NCBI RefSeq assembly: GCF_921293095.1
Contig: NC_060252.1
Location: 40,920,881 to 40,984,880 of the forward strand
Reading direction: 5' to 3'
DNA length: 64,000 bases
Source: Ischnura elegans
Lineage: Eukaryota; Arthropoda; Insecta; Odonata; Coenagrionidae
Shown: one piece after another, positions 23,440 through 37,000 of the stretch
Position numbering within the stretch: position 1 is the stretch's first letter
How the letters are laid out: every line of letters begins with the position of its first letter
The notes under the pieces: model-generated
Told to the model about the DNA's origin: nothing
The model's database searches: none
The model's input: only the letters and a program-made list of their open reading frames with translations
Made by a program: the position numbers and the translations under genes

Positions 23440-24045
23440 ACAAAAGCTCACTGCTAATCCTCACTATTACTAAAATTATAATTCAAAATATTGGACAAAC
23501 TTTCTGTGGAATGGAATAGGGCCTCCTCTATGCAGCCCCTTGGAGGATGGCTTTGTGATGATAAAAATGGTGTACTAGGATGAATCGTCAAGCCACTGTG
23601 ACAATTAATGTAGAAAATGTCAAGTAAGATTTGTCTTGGTTTTGGGGAGGTATTTCGATATACTTGGTGCAATGACAAATACGAATAAAGGTTCAGTTTA
23701 TAATACTATTAAACTTAAATGATAGGCTACTAGCTCACAATGATTACTCAAAGTGTTCCTAATGACCATAAATACGTGACTCAGATTTAAAGAACACTAT
23801 TCTTAGTGGGGTAGAAATGGAAAAGTGCGATTCGTTGGTTAACTAAAACGCCTTGAACTTGCAAACCAACGTCATAGGTAATGATAAATTGCAGCAACGA
23901 ATGACTACTAAATGGCATAACTATAGGTAAATATGAAGGCATAAAATATATTACTCATGACGTTATAATAGTTTAATATAAAAAAATAACTAGATAAATT
24001 TAATGGAAGAAGCAGATACTTTGTGAAGATCCATTATACGCATGA
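23440..24045. other. No feature seen
   Basis: AT-rich, unannotated. Confidence 0.5.
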
Positions 24046-24135
24046 AGTGATACTACTTTGCACTTTTCCACATAAAACTTTAATGGTCTCAGGTGAAATA
24101 AAGTTTTAGGTGGAAAAATGCAAAATAGTATCACT
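24046..24135. mobile_element. Small hairpin element, 37-bp arms
   Basis: Arms 24046-24082 and 24099-24135 are inverted copies (AGTGATACTA, TTTGCA-TTTTCCAC, AAAACTTTA) with about four mismatches and a 16-base loop. The size suits a short MITE; a pre-miRNA is less likely because the ends are bounded sharply and no expression evidence exists. Confidence 0.6.
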
Positions 24136-27100
24136 CCACATCGCAAAATAACTAGAGAAATCATAAAATATCCAACAATGTCAATGATTTGTTAACGTGG
24201 TCTCCTAAGGTTGCTTAGTATCCTCGGACCTGCATTTCCGAATTCGGCCGTTAGTTGGCGCTTCACTTGTCTGGATTCTCGAATTCCCCTTTCCCCCTTT
24301 CGTCGTCCTATCCAACTCCCCCCCCCCCCCTTCGGCCAAAACTTACGTGCACGAAGACTGTTCCCTCTATATTTGTGTTGTTTCGCTCAGGCGACGAAAA
24401 CCAATCTTACATTCCCTTCCCCCATTTGAATTTTATGTGCTGCCGTCCCATCGTTATCGCGATCTGATGGCACGCCGTAAGATTACAAAAATCGCCCTCT
24501 CGAGAAAATCAACACATAGAGTTCAAGCACGAAGGCAAGCATGTTAAGCATATGTAGGAAATAGTCGTGTTATAGTTCCAATGCCGTTTCGTGCAAGATG
24601 GAAGAGGGTGGGTCGTACCAGGCTCGAAGCCATCTGTTTATCCATCATAATTGTTTTCGATGAGAATTGAATTGAACTTGAATCCTTTCCATAAAATGAG
24701 AACTCCTTCCTGATATTAGTTACCGTGTAACGGAGAATTCAAAGGATCCATTTCCGTTGGTTGTGGTAAAATTCCTTTATACATTAGCTTCTCAAATTGA
24801 TCGAGGGGCTCATCGTTTCAAGAAGTTTTGTTGAAACTTTGCATATCGTTTTGCGTCAATTAGGGCTTCAGTTATTCCATCGAACTTCTGCAATATGGTC
24901 CTTCACTCAGAACCGAAATAAAAATTAATTTTGAGAATTGGGTTGGTGGTAGGGAAAGATAAAGGATTGCGAAATAGAGTTCTTCCTCATTCAGCTACTA
25001 TCTCATTACTTTTAAATGAAAAAATATGGAAATTTCTGCCCAAATTTCATGAGTTGGTGACGTCACTATAGTCTATTTAGGGTCACTATTTGTCAGGTTA
25101 CCTTGGCAAGAGTGGTCTTGGAAGAAATAATTGTTCACTAGAATGTAAATAAAAACTAACCAAGTGAGACGAGTGTATGAGGCCAAGGAGAAGCGATAAC
25201 CCGCTTGATAAGAGTTAGTGACGCTTTCTACTTATGAGACAGAGACTTAAGGCCTCCTATTATGATTCTCCTTACCTTTCAAAATATATCACAATCGATT
25301 AGAGTAAAGAATTGATGTACGAGCATTTTGTCAATCCGTTCAAATAAGCACTTGTTTTTATTATAAAGAGAACAGAGTGACGTGCCGTGTCTCTCCTTTA
25401 TTTTCATTTTACCTTGTACGTCTTGAGCCGTGCTGCTGCATGGGTTTATCTAGCGCATCCCGTGTCGCTCATTCCTATCATTGCCACGTGTTGCTCCCGA
25501 TTCATCTTTTCCATACCAATGCTTTTGCACTCGCTGCTCACTTGCATAACGCTTCTCTTTGTCGTTTCATTTTAGAATGCCCATCTTCATGAACCCGTAC
25601 ACGTCTTCCCACTTAATATTTCCCAGCCAACTCCATGTTGCTCACCGAGTGTTCCGTGAACACTGGAGCTGTGGAAAATGCGTTCCTCTACGTACCACTT
25701 CTAGTGCTTATCTAAACGCTCCTCGCCAGCTCATGCCTCTGTGTTACAGCCTTCTCCTCCTTATGATAAACTCTCCCAATAGGAGGTATTCTTCATTCAA
25801 CCTTCCCTCAACATTCACGCCTAGCACGTACACCTCATATCTCTCCGTCGTATCATATTGACGGTATTCTGCAGACTGCTTGGTTTCCTCATCTCGTTCT
25901 CTTGCTGTCTGGATTATTGGCTGCATATACATGGGAATATGCTAGGCGTTCGAGTATGACTCTGCAGTTATCTTATTATTGTATATAAATTAGGGTGGAA
26001 AACTCGGATTTATATTTAGGTCTTACAAGAAAAGTCCCTCTAGTTTCACTCTTCATTCATCTCGTTCAATCTTCGCTAGTTTATAGGAAATGGATCCCCA
26101 TTTTTTGTTTCAGACGCTAGTGCTCAATGCTTTTCGAGATATAAGTGTCGGTAAGAAACAGGAAAATGCCTACATTTATCACCGTCTGTGCTCTTCACCC
26201 TAGCAGCGGAGTATAAGGGGCTATTTTTGTGATACGGGTTGCATACATTTAGGCGGCTTCATGGTACTTTCCGTCGCTATTATGTCGAAAAGTATTGAAC
26301 TTTGGTAGCTGAAACAAAACCTACACCTCTTAGATATCCCTTTTCTATCAACTATTGATTTCTATCAACAAAATTTGAAGGAGATCTGATGGTGACATCG
26401 AGGGACTTCCCTCGTTAAATTAATTTTTGATCCCAGTCTGACCTTAGTTCGCTGTGCCGCTGTCTGAGAATGCAATGCACTTTGCAACGTTAATTGACTA
26501 ATGAACTAGGCTCTGTAGTGAGTTGTATTCTTTCATTGCAATAAAAGGTGTCAACTCCAGAAGCCCTACACTCAATGTCGTAGAATGCTTCTCTTGTCTT
26601 CACGACTGCTTGCCTATGTATCCGTCGTTTTCCTCTGTTAAAGTGAAGCTAATACTTCGTGTTGACTCCGACTCTTCGGAAAGCTCGATAATATACTGAC
26701 TTCAGTTGCGGAGAAATATATTCGAAGCGTATGCGTGGAGCGTAATGGATACCGTTTAACGTTGCATTCCATTATGAGTACCCCAATATATTTAAGGGAC
26801 AATGATTTGCATATTACTATAATATCAACAGAAGGGGTGCTTTTATCCAATTCTTCAATGTTTTTTTCACTCTTCTCACTTACTCGTCACCTAGTAGTAT
26901 CATTCATACCACCATTCCTACGTAGCAAGGGTCTCCATACCCTAAGTGGTTAAAACATTTCCCCTGTTTTCAGGGTTCTGTGCCGATGCATCCGTCGCCA
27001 TCCTGCCTCACCCTGACTCTTTGTCTCCCTCCTCCATTTGCGACGCTGGCTTCAATTCCGGGCGCCAATATATATTCGTATGCAAATACAGCCTCTGCTT

Positions 27101-29000
27101 GTATTGCGCCTTCGGGAGAGGTTAAGGCCGTCGATGGAATTATTGCGCATTGGGGGTCCGGGCACTTTGCTGGAGTCGCCCCCTCCGCCTTGGGGGGAAT
27201 GTGGGAGATTGATATGAGTATGGGGGGAACTGGCTCGCTTGAGAATTGCTCCGATGGCACAGTAGTTGGGTAGAGATGGCTGCGAGTAAGTAGGAATGGG
27301 GGTAGAGATGTCGGGCCATATGATATTCCACCATTTCAGAAGTTCGGAGACTGTCTACGTTGTGTGCTTATGATGCTGCAAGCCATGTATCGGGTTTCAC
27401 CATGATAATTGCTCTCGAAGGTGCTATTGTGGAAAAAAGGGCCGAGGGTAAGAAAAGCTCGTTTTTCAAGTTTTGGTCATTTTCGAATTCATGGAAATTA
27501 TTATTTTTTTGCCTCAGTTGGAAGTTTCTGGCGTAAAACTCCCTCCAGCTGTTCGTAAAGGATTAAATATAGTTAAATTTGATCTCAAGAAAACTTTTCA
27601 AACTCAACTACTCCTTGAGTTGATGAACCTCCCAGGTAGCATGAGCAGCAGAATAGTTAGAATCCACAATTGGTAGTTTGAGCATTAATATTTCTCATAC
27701 CCTCCATGAGATGTCATCTTATGAAGGGTATTAGATGGACTCCCTACCTCATCGCTTCCGTTTACGGAACGTCTTTTCTGGCGTTTACGTAATAGTTGCG
27801 AGTTGTTTGGTTACCAATCGTCACGGTTACGATCTGTTCGTTTACGAAATGTCTGTTACGAAAGAGCCGTTAACGTATTGACTTGATACCGTATAGTAAT
27901 ATTCACAATAGTGTTAGCGAATTAGATGTTATGTTCTCATTTTCCACCTGATTATTGTACATGTATATTCATTTGCGAGAGCGAGTAATGACATGCTTCT
28001 ACAGAGGTAGGTTTCATTTTATTGTGAGTTAAGAAGTAAATTCTCATTCGCTATATGCCGGGTAAAACGAAGAGATGGCGCAAAATTATGCTAAACACGC
28101 CGTCTGGGACTGTAATCGCTATGTTTGATGCATTCATAGATTCTGATAATATTTGTTTGAAAGAAGAGAGAGCTCCAGTTTCAACGTTATCCAAGCATGA
28201 GCGTTTTGGAATTCGATTCTAACATCACTTATGTACCTATCGTGTGGTATCATTATCATGAACAAGCAAAAAATGTTTCCTACACCTGCATCATGTGACC
28301 ATTACTTTTTCGATTCAATGTTATGAATTGCTCTTGTTTAATTGTGTTTAACAATAATTTCTGTAACATTGGGAAATTATTGTGAAGAATGAGCTCAAAT
28401 TAATATAGGATACAACGTAAGTATTAGATCAAATTTCACGACGGCAATTGCCGTATGAGGCGGTGTTGTTGAAAAAACCGACAGAGTTTGAGAAATGTTT
28501 TGGGCTTTAGTCATTTCTGATGATACGGAGGTATGAAGGTAGGGTACCTTGATAATGACACTACGTGTCTAAACCGGGTCGGTACTTAGTAAATAAAATT
28601 GTGTGGACGTTTACCATTTTATTTTATTCTCATGGATATAAAACATTTCCACCAGATATCGACGGATACTGTGAATTATATTAAGTATGAATTGATTGTT
28701 ACAGTGGAATATGCTCATAACGTTTTTTGTCTTTTAATGGAATAATATAGAGACTTTTCTGAATCATAGAAATTTATTTAATTTTTTTAAGTCCCTCAGA
28801 GATACGTTCCTCTTCTATTAAAATTTATATACATATTGTAAACTAAGAACCATACGCTCGTTTTACTTGAAAGAGAAGTATTACTTATATCTATTGTAGC
28901 CAACTGAGAAGTAAACGATCCTCAAATAACAAATGGCAGACAAAAAGTATATGACCTTCCATATTGACCATAGGAGGCCGCTGGCCCATTCCGGGTTGGT
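24136..29000. other. Long stretch without recognised gene
   Basis: Includes a GC-rich island at 24190-24540 with a 13-base C run (24318-24330). A second island at about 26975-27290 has overlapping frames of about 96 codons on both strands. A short zone at 27750-27870 has CGTTTACG recurring (for example about 27757, 27776 and 27838). None of these gives a recognisable protein or RNA. Confidence 0.45.
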
Positions 29001-29022
29001 TTGGGGGGGCGGAGCCCCCCAA
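29001..29022. repeat. GC-rich perfect palindrome
   Basis: TTGGGGGG at 29001-29008 pairs with CCCCCCAA at 29015-29022 around a six-base loop. It is isolated in AT-rich DNA. The hairpin recalls Helitron 3' ends, but no CTRR terminus follows at the expected distance on either strand. Confidence 0.6.
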
Positions 29023-31010
29023 TGAGCAAAAGCGAGTATTAATTTATAGTTCAATTTAAACTCTAAAACTTGCATAATAATCTTATTTTCCTATAACTTT
29101 AACAATTTTTGTTTTGAAATTTGAACAGATATTACAATAACGATGGGAGAGTATTGTTAACAAGCAGAACAAATTCTTTAAAAGATTAGACTTTAGAAAT
29201 GAATGTTGTAAGGAAATTTAAAGCGTTTTATTAGAGCATCCTTGCTTCAAATTCATTTTGTAAAGGTTTTCGTGCACTCAGATGTATTCTAATGCTAATT
29301 TTACGCTTAAAAGCGTTTTAATTGCACATATTTATGGCACCTTTCTTTTTCTTACCCAGGTAAGAGAATGAATAGCTGGTCTACCAAAATGGGATTGCAA
29401 CTTATGAGACAATTCCACTGTACATCTTTCAAATTGACGACTTCATGTCGGTTGGTAAGTTTTATGCACCATTCTCCTTAATGTATGCTTCCTGGTGTCT
29501 TTCGGTTTTTTTTCCTGGGGTAAATTAAAGGCAGCTCTGCATTTTAATCAGAGGTGGTCCCCCGGGTTACGTGTTATCTAGGGATTTGAGGTAAAATATG
29601 CCTTATCATATGTTTTATTCATTAGGTCATGGGATTTGTCAGTTATATCCTTTTGTAGGTTTACCTACTATCCACTGATACAATAACAATATCATGAGGC
29701 AAATTTAATTGCACAACATGCACCAAAATATTATTTTTTGTAGCAGTTTGTTCCCTATGACTCTCAGTACCAGAGGTACTAAAATGCGTTATCACGTCTG
29801 AACCTTCTGATATCCTGAAAATTAATGTGCGTGTCTGTCCATTATTCCGAGCATAAATGGTAGTAAAGAAATTGATTTGTATACTCCAGTATTAAGTGAT
29901 AAATGGGTTTTCAAGTAATAATTGATCATGAAAAAAATCAATTTTGTTTTTAAAAAATGCCATTCCTCTTCTCTATTTTAAATCTAATTTTCAGAGAATT
30001 TGATTACAGGAGTAAAATGTTAAATCAGTTACTGATTTTCAGATGTCTTCCGTAAAAAATGTTGTGTTGCAGTCTTTATTATTTTAATATCATGCGAATG
30101 ATTGGTCAAAATTGAGAAAAAATGGAATTAAAGCTCTTTTTTATTGTTCCATTTTCTTTTGATTGAATTATGTCTGCGTAGTTATTTAATATACACTACG
30201 ACTTTTAATGATAAATAAGTAAATATCATATCCACTGGATTCTTATTTAATTTAACTTCACTTATTCTAAAATAAAAATTTCTTCTTTCAATCCATCGTG
30301 CAAACTCATTAATTTATCTGATTACTCATATCACATTAGTTATGTTTAAAAATTTCCATTATCCCGCTGTTTGAGTTCAGCACATTATCGTAAATCTACG
30401 ATTTTTTTACTTCACTACTGAATCATGCGAACAGCAAACTAGCATTTTTTTTAACAAAATGGAAAAAAAATTAATCTGCTGTAATGGATTCTATCCCTCA
30501 GTGGTTTATTTTTTAGAAAATATTATTCCCAGTAATGTTTTTCCAAAATTAAATAATTAACCATATTTCAACAAAAATGACTAATTCCGATTTCATAAGG
30601 GAGGATATTTTTCATGACAAAGGTAAACCTCCCTGAAAACGAAATAATTAATCAGTAGTCATGCTAAATTCATGAGCCACCGTAATTGGTATGAAAGATG
30701 AATTGATGCAATGAATTATTTTAATGATGAGGGGTTAATTTCAATTGTGTCATTTGCCGGAGAGTTTCATAAAATCTGCAAGATACGTGAACATTCTCAA
30801 AATGAAACATAAGTTATTAATAATAATCTTTAATTACATGCATACTTTGAGCATACTTAAAATATCTAATTTTGAGGGTAAACATTAACATATTCCGGCC
30901 TGAATTTTCATGAAATCTGTTTGCTAAAGTTATTCATTCGTAACTTCGTAATTTTTTCTCGAATTATACATAAATGTATTATTTCTTTATCTTTATACAG
31001 GGTGTTATAA
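29023..31010. other. No feature seen
   Basis: Strongly AT-rich, unannotated. Confidence 0.5.
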
Positions 31011-31344
31011 ACGAGGGTAGTTCAATAACTCCTTAGAATTACAAGTGATTGCACTATTATTATAAAAAAATAAGTTTTCCCAGAAAGCAGCACTCTTGAC
31101 AAGACAGTTGTTAGAGTTTCATCTGTATTCTTGACATAGTTTTATTGTATTTGCCGATTATAGTAACTTTCATTTGTTTATAAAAACGGATAAAAGTGAG
31201 TATATTGCGGTGATCAAACAGTTGTTTTTAAAAGGGTTAACGCCGAAATAAATCAATGCTGAGCTGTATGAAGTTCATGTCACATTTGCTCTTGTGTTTG
31301 CAACTATTTAAAATTGGATAAATGAATTTAAACGCGGCTGGTAT
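31011..31344 (+). mobile_element. Mariner element, 5' fragment
   Basis: Starts with ACGAGGGTAGTTCAATAA-like sequence, the form of an inverted terminal repeat found in many arthropod mariners. About 150 bp of untranslated sequence follow, then the start of a transposase. Similarity ends abruptly near 31344 and no matching right terminus is present downstream, so most of the element is deleted. Confidence 0.7.
31189..31344 (+). pseudogene. Mariner transposase N-terminus, two stops
   Basis: About 52 codons from the helix-turn-helix DNA-binding end of a mariner transposase, the part that binds the element's own ends. The frame reads DKSEYIAVIKQLFLKGLTPK, a stop, then INAELYEVH, a second stop near residue 41 and finally NWINEFKRGW. 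The combination of LKGLTPKEI, INAEL-EVHG and NW-NEFKRG is characteristic of one mariner group. The stops are TAA at 31249-31251 and TAA further on. The position where the first stop falls is normally a Glu. Everything after the first helix-turn-helix, including the catalytic DDD residues, is lost. It is an old relic, unrelated in sequence to the mariner-like element at 19.2 kb. Confidence 0.78.
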
Positions 31345-34300
31345 TCTTTCAATGGCGTAACCAATACTGCATTCCAGAATTACCGACGCGACAGTTATGG
31401 ATTACTTCAGATTGGAGTGACGTATGCAATTGTTCAAAATAAAAAAATTACGTTCGGCGCATGATACTTACTTAGTAAAATAAGAAATGGACATGTGATA
31501 AATTTACCAATGAGGACACGTCAAATGTGCGAACCTTTACCTGGCAGTTGGTTTAATGGTAGGAGCTGTCAATCCGGAAGCACTCAACATGAAATTGTAG
31601 ATGCGCATATACCCCCCGGGTTAATTTTCGCTGAGGACTGGTTGTTGGCAGTGTATGCCGAAGTAGAGAGGGACCCTTATAACACGTCCTCAACCTAGTG
31701 TGTTACTCATCCATCCCTCAAGTAAAAGATTCAGTCCTCTCTTCGGAGATATCTCGGGCGACCAATCAGCTGCTCCCTCCGACAAGGGAGACAGGACCTT
31801 ATCATTGCTTGTCGCTGCTACCGCCGCGGCAGCTGCCGCTGTTCCATTTCCTGCCGCCAGAGTGAGCTCGTTGCGTTTACTCTTAGATTATCAAATGACT
31901 GTCGCCACCCGCCGGCTACACCGCTCGCATGCCTCGGTAACCTACTTCTTTTCCCGCGCAAATTGTAGCACTCACCTGGTCTCCATCAATTTGCTGTCAC
32001 TCCTAGGTTCCCGCCCTCCTGCTGGTGGCCTTTATCTAGTGCCTACAATCGGCGTGAACGTTTCCGTCTTCGTCGGAGAGATAATATTCATTGCTGCCGA
32101 TTTGCTCACGGGTTCAAGGTTAGACTCGCTCTGTGTTGGCTGCTCGGTGATCATTTCCGAGTAGTTCGTCTGTGAAATTGCTTGTGCTGGAGCTAATGGA
32201 AGGCTTGGTAATTAGTGCACGTCATCCATAGTAGGCCAAGCGTTTCGTTTCGAAGACTATGGCGACTCCGAATCCAATATTGAATGAAGTCTTGGTAACC
32301 ATAGCACCATGATGTCTTCTTTATATTTTACTTCCACTCCAATGAATGACTCAATAGATTGTATGCCATGAATTAATTACATAAAATGTTATTTATATGC
32401 AATGTTTCATTATTTTTATGTTCTAAGTCTCCCATCTTGCTCAGCGATATTTCGATTTAAGTGATTAAGCAGTTGGATTATGTGATGAATTTTGGTTTTT
32501 GTCTTTACGGATGCGATTTTTACTTTCCAAAGAAATTGATCTTTAGTTATATATGAAACTATAAGCCGTATTCTATCTTTTGGCTTTAAAAAAGGTTAAC
32601 TGTGGAAATATCTGACTATTATTCTGTCTTAGCCATGCAAAATTTCGCAGTTCAATGACCTCGCTATTTTGGGATGATTTTATTGAGTTGAAAAGCAAAA
32701 CATTACCTATTAGTGCTATAGTATACCTGACAGGATGGTAATGAAATGGATTAGGTCTTTCCTCTGTGGCAGTTTCAATTTTAAAATTAGCGTTAATGTC
32801 TGAGAGTATATATTTGTATGAGAGATTGGTCGTTATTATTCCAAAACTTACTCTTCAAAATCAGCTATATATTACAGTATCTTTTGATAAAAATCGAAAA
32901 TGATGATAGCCAATTCGTTTTACTGATGCTTTCGTCGCCCTAGAAGAATATTTTGAATATGAAAGTGTGTTATGTATGTCACAATAGTTATGTTTACGCT
33001 TAAAGGTTTCATCCAGATGTTTCATCGAGACAACTTAATCAAAGAATGTATTCATATCGCCATGGTGCAGGACACTGTGAGGAGAATAATAAAATGAAAT
33101 TATTTGCGAAACTAGGCGGTGGAAATCATTTTAGTATTTATGAAGTGTAGTTTCATGATTTATGGACCTCATGGCCAGCAGAGGAATAGCATCAGACATC
33201 AATTTGTGGTTGATAGTCCAACCCAACATCTAGCCCTCGGGCGTGTTAGAATTGCATGCACAGGGTCCTCGTGCTCTGAATTGCGGTTCCTTGGGAAGAT
33301 CTGGTAGCCAGTAAATCATTGAGTGTGTGCATTGCTAGGTGCATCTGGAGGTACAGTTCAGCTTGAAATTTGTGTTATCCCCTTGCAGGCAAGTGGTCGC
33401 AACTGCTTTAAGCCTTAAATACAGTTTCACCATGCATGGAATTTTGAAAATACTTTTTTCAAAAACAAAGAGTTTTTTATTTCTCTTGGTCTCAATTTTT
33501 AGTAATTATTAGTGCCTTGAACTTTGGTATTTAAGAATTAAATGAATTAAATCGTGAATAACACGGTGAAGGATAATATGCAGTACCTCAACTAATTCAT
33601 TTAATTATTAATATTTAACTATGCATAAACAGTGTTAAGACCTTTAAATTGGGTTAGTCATAATAATGAATAATTTCAAAAATGTCACCGAACAATTAGA
33701 AAGACAATAAATACCAAAATAGGGAATAATCACATAAAAACGCGTTGTAAGTGACAACTGAGTCAGTTTGCTTCGGTCCGATATGTCAAGGGCAGGGGTA
33801 GTGTTAAACCGAAGGTAAAAGGTAAAATAAGGTTCGCTGGGAAATTGCTAGACAGAGTTTAGGCTGATGTTAAGTTTCTATTCAGCGGGTTTTACAAGCT
33901 GAAATGTAGCGCGAAAAGAAGGAAAAGAGCAGGGCAGAGATTCATAGATAGTTGAGTGAAGAATCTTGAGGTCGTATGAGGTAATACTCACTTGGCAGTG
34001 CTGAACCTCATCAAGCATCCATCTTTCCATGTGCCTGACACCTAAATTAAGGACGTACTTCTGTTCGATGGAGAAATTTAAATAATTCACATACGTAAAC
34101 AACTACAAAAATATATGCCCTGCCATGCAAAATTGGAGTTCAATGAAGTCACTAATAATATTTTGTTTTTGTTTTACTCATAGTTCACTTCAATAACTCT
34201 CGTAAGAATTAATGTGTGATTTAAGGCCGATGAAATTTTGTTGAGGCACTCTAGAATATCTGTACAACCAGGAACCCATAATCTGTGTAAGAGCATATAT

Positions 34301-36348
34301 TTTTTTGTGAAAATTTAGCTGAGTGCATTTTTCACCTATTCAGTCCTAGTTGTTATTAAATCATCTTCCTGTATTTAATATTTTCTTCTTCACCAACAGC
34401 TTATCTCGTGATTGAATAAATTTTATTTCACAATCTGCGAAGTGGTTAAATACTTGTTATTCTATTTGTAGAGAGGTATTTGTGTTAATTCTCTTTTTTT
34501 TCTGCTGAGAACAATTTTTTTCCATCGTTAGAGGTCTCTTTAGTAATTATTGTTCTTCCTGGTGGGATTATTAAAAAAATGTCTGCTATCCAGTTTAAAA
34601 CCACTAACCACGTGGTATTTTATTACTCAAGTCGGAAGCACATTTAGTTGCCATCATTTTTTCAGTCGGATAAAGCTCGAAAAATATTGCGGCGTTTTGG
34701 AAAAACGTGAATGGAATTCAAAGGGCTGGAAAAAGTTGAAACGGGAGTGCTTTCTTTGCTAATGTACGTCAATTTCCCTCGTATATTTTTATTTGAATGC
34801 GGCTCGAAACAAAATTACAATATAAAACAGGTATACATTAAATTTCTCGAATGGTGTACAAATTAGGACAGTTTTTTTTTACTCCCTCGATTTATCTGCA
34901 TTGCTGTTTATCCCATCCACATTTACAAAAAGAAGTTAATTTCAGTTTTAAAATATTAAACATTGAGCCAACTTTTAATAATTTTCGTATGAATCATCAG
35001 GATTTCAGAAAATGTGTTCCAAGTTGGTGAATTGATCGAATCTTATACAGAAAGGAGCATTTCGGTTCGAGTAAATGCATATAATATTTTCAATGGCAAT
35101 CACAATGAGAACGAATGGTGGTAGGTACAATAGCTAGGATAATAGTAAGTCAGAAGTTGCTGCCACACTTGACTGAGGGGTTTGTTGGCTGCTCAAGGAT
35201 AATAATCATTGCGAATAAGTATGGCAATCGTTTCAAGTTAGGATAACTGAATTTATTGCGGTGCTATTGACCGAATATAACTTTTTATTGATAATATGAG
35301 TAAAATCATTGCGTTTGCAGCAATGTATTGCAGAGCTTAGAAGTAAATCATTCTCATTAGAAGAAACAATAATTTTCGGAGTGAGCCATTTTTTATGACC
35401 AAAAATTGGATTGAAAATTAAATTCTCAAGAGTTAAAAAAATATAAATATTACCACGTTCTCTCTCAATTGATGCAGCGATGTGTAAAAAAATGGAAATA
35501 ACTATAGTTATAGTTCCTTATATGTCGTTTCTCGATTTATTTCTTGCCAAAATTGTTTACATGTGAACGCCAAAACTCAAAAAGAAATAGGCACGTGAAC
35601 GCCAAAAAATTAGGCAAGTTACGTTATCCACAACAGGCTTTAGGCTCGCGATTGTACGGATGTAATCTTTATTATCAATTGCAGGCACTTTATTAATTCC
35701 ACAATTTATGTATTTTTTTAATTTTTGACCGGTTTCAGCTGTTACACCATTATGAAGTACAGAAAATGGATGTAGTCTATTATACATTTAATGGTCTTCT
35801 ATAGTGTATTCCATATTAGACTTATTGAAGTTAATCCACCGTAAATATTTTTTGTTTTAACTTGCAATAGAATTCTGCTGTGCGTAGTGGATGTAGCATT
35901 CGTAATCATCCTTCTCATTAATATTGCAATATTTTCTATCCTGCGCAGTTTCTCTTTTTTCTTAATCGATCGGCTATGGCAGTTGGTACATGAAATGGTT
36001 ATGCTATGATGGGTATTGAAATTGCTAAATATATCTATGCGAGTTTTTTGATGCGATTTAGTTTAGGAACTAATTGTCGTTTTAAGGTGGATGCTGGAGC
36101 TTAAATGTCATCAGAAACAAATGCTCTTCCACCTATTTTTATCAAATAGTCATGGAAATAAATATAATTCGAAAATACTATCAAGGGTTTAAAACTCCAT
36201 TGTCGCCAATATTTCGAAGAGCGTGTTGCTAATCGTCTTCAGGGTAGTCTGATGCCGGGATCGAGCAACCGGGCTCTTATACGATCTTGCGTAGCATTTT
36301 TTTATATTTCTATTGCGTAAATAAAATAAAATAAGGGAGATAGACTGT
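31345..36348. other. Long stretch without recognised gene; GC-rich island at about 31700-32165
   Basis: The island contains a 154-codon plus-strand frame with an Ala run; it begins with GTG and has no recognisable domain, so no gene is called. Elsewhere AT-rich. At about 36205-36245 a motif (CAATATTTCG ... CGTCTTCAGGG) of a type common in arthropod repeats appears, with a similar one at about 45910-45945. Confidence 0.45.
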
Positions 36349-36660
36349 AGAACAGATAGATTCAGAATGTCTTTTTTTCCACGATCAATAAGAGATTATA
36401 ACGGCAACGTTAGAACTCACAAATAGATTAGATGACTTTTTAGTGTAGCCTACTAACTTATGTATACTTTAATTTAATAAATATGTATGTTTCCGAATTT
36501 TATGGTCATTAGTATAGGTAGAATACTATTTTAAGTATCCGTAACGTTTTTTGGACCGTGTGGTGTGCATGTGGTAATCCAATTGCATGCTGCATGCTGG
36601 TGATTGATAACCCCCTGCCAAACACCCTAGAGGCGTTTCGCAGGGTATTATGTAGATGTA
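36349..36660 (+). mobile_element. LINE 3' end with FFPRSI motif
   Basis: The frame at 36349-36426 reads RTDRFRMSFFPRSIRDYN and stops. The FFPR-IRDWN form is the usual C-terminus of Jockey/CR1/L2-type ORF2 proteins. A 3' untranslated region follows, ending in CTAGAGGCGTTTCGCAGGG and TATTATGTAGATGTA at about 36629-36660. The same untranslated region recurs inverted at 40124-40255. Everything upstream of the C-terminus is missing or unrecognisable. The clade cannot be fixed from so little coding sequence. Confidence 0.65.
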
Positions 36661-37000
36661 TTTATCGTTAAAATTGAGCTTCATTAACTCTGTCTCCATT
36701 TAAAACATCTTAAAAACCACCTCATTCTTTTGAGATAACACTGTTCTATCGTTTGCACTACATGCACCCTAGCTTAGTTTTTTTTTTTAATTTGGAAGTG
36801 CCGGGACGGTGAAACCCTAGAGGTTTTTCGCAGGGTGTTATGTAGATGTATATGTATTAATCGTGAAAATTGAGCTTTATTAGTTCTGTCTCCATTTAAA
36901 ACATCCTTAAAACCTCCCCATCCTTTAGTGAAAACCCTGTACTATCGTTTGCACTACATACATCCTAACTTAGGTTTTTTTTTAATTTGGAAGTGCCGGT
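36621..37000. repeat. Tandem duplication, 190-bp period, two copies
   Basis: Units 36621-36810 and 36811-37000 align throughout. Anchors are CCCTAGAGG-TTTCGCAGGG, TTATGTAGATGTAT, AATTGAGCTT-ATTA, TCTGTCTCCATTTAAAACAT, CTATCGTTTGCACTACAT and AATTTGGAAGTGCCGG. Identity is about 85% by eye. The unit starts inside the LINE 3' end, so it arose after that insertion and carried part of it along. Confidence 0.85.

Noticed and set aside
26972..27273. Possible exon after a pyrimidine tract ending in TTTTCAG
   Set aside because: The frame has no recognisable similarity, an equally long frame lies on the opposite strand and no matching donor or neighbouring exon was found.
31700..32164. 154-codon open frame with an Ala run
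   Set aside because: It starts with GTG, is low-complexity in part and resembles no family; chance in a GC-rich island explains it.
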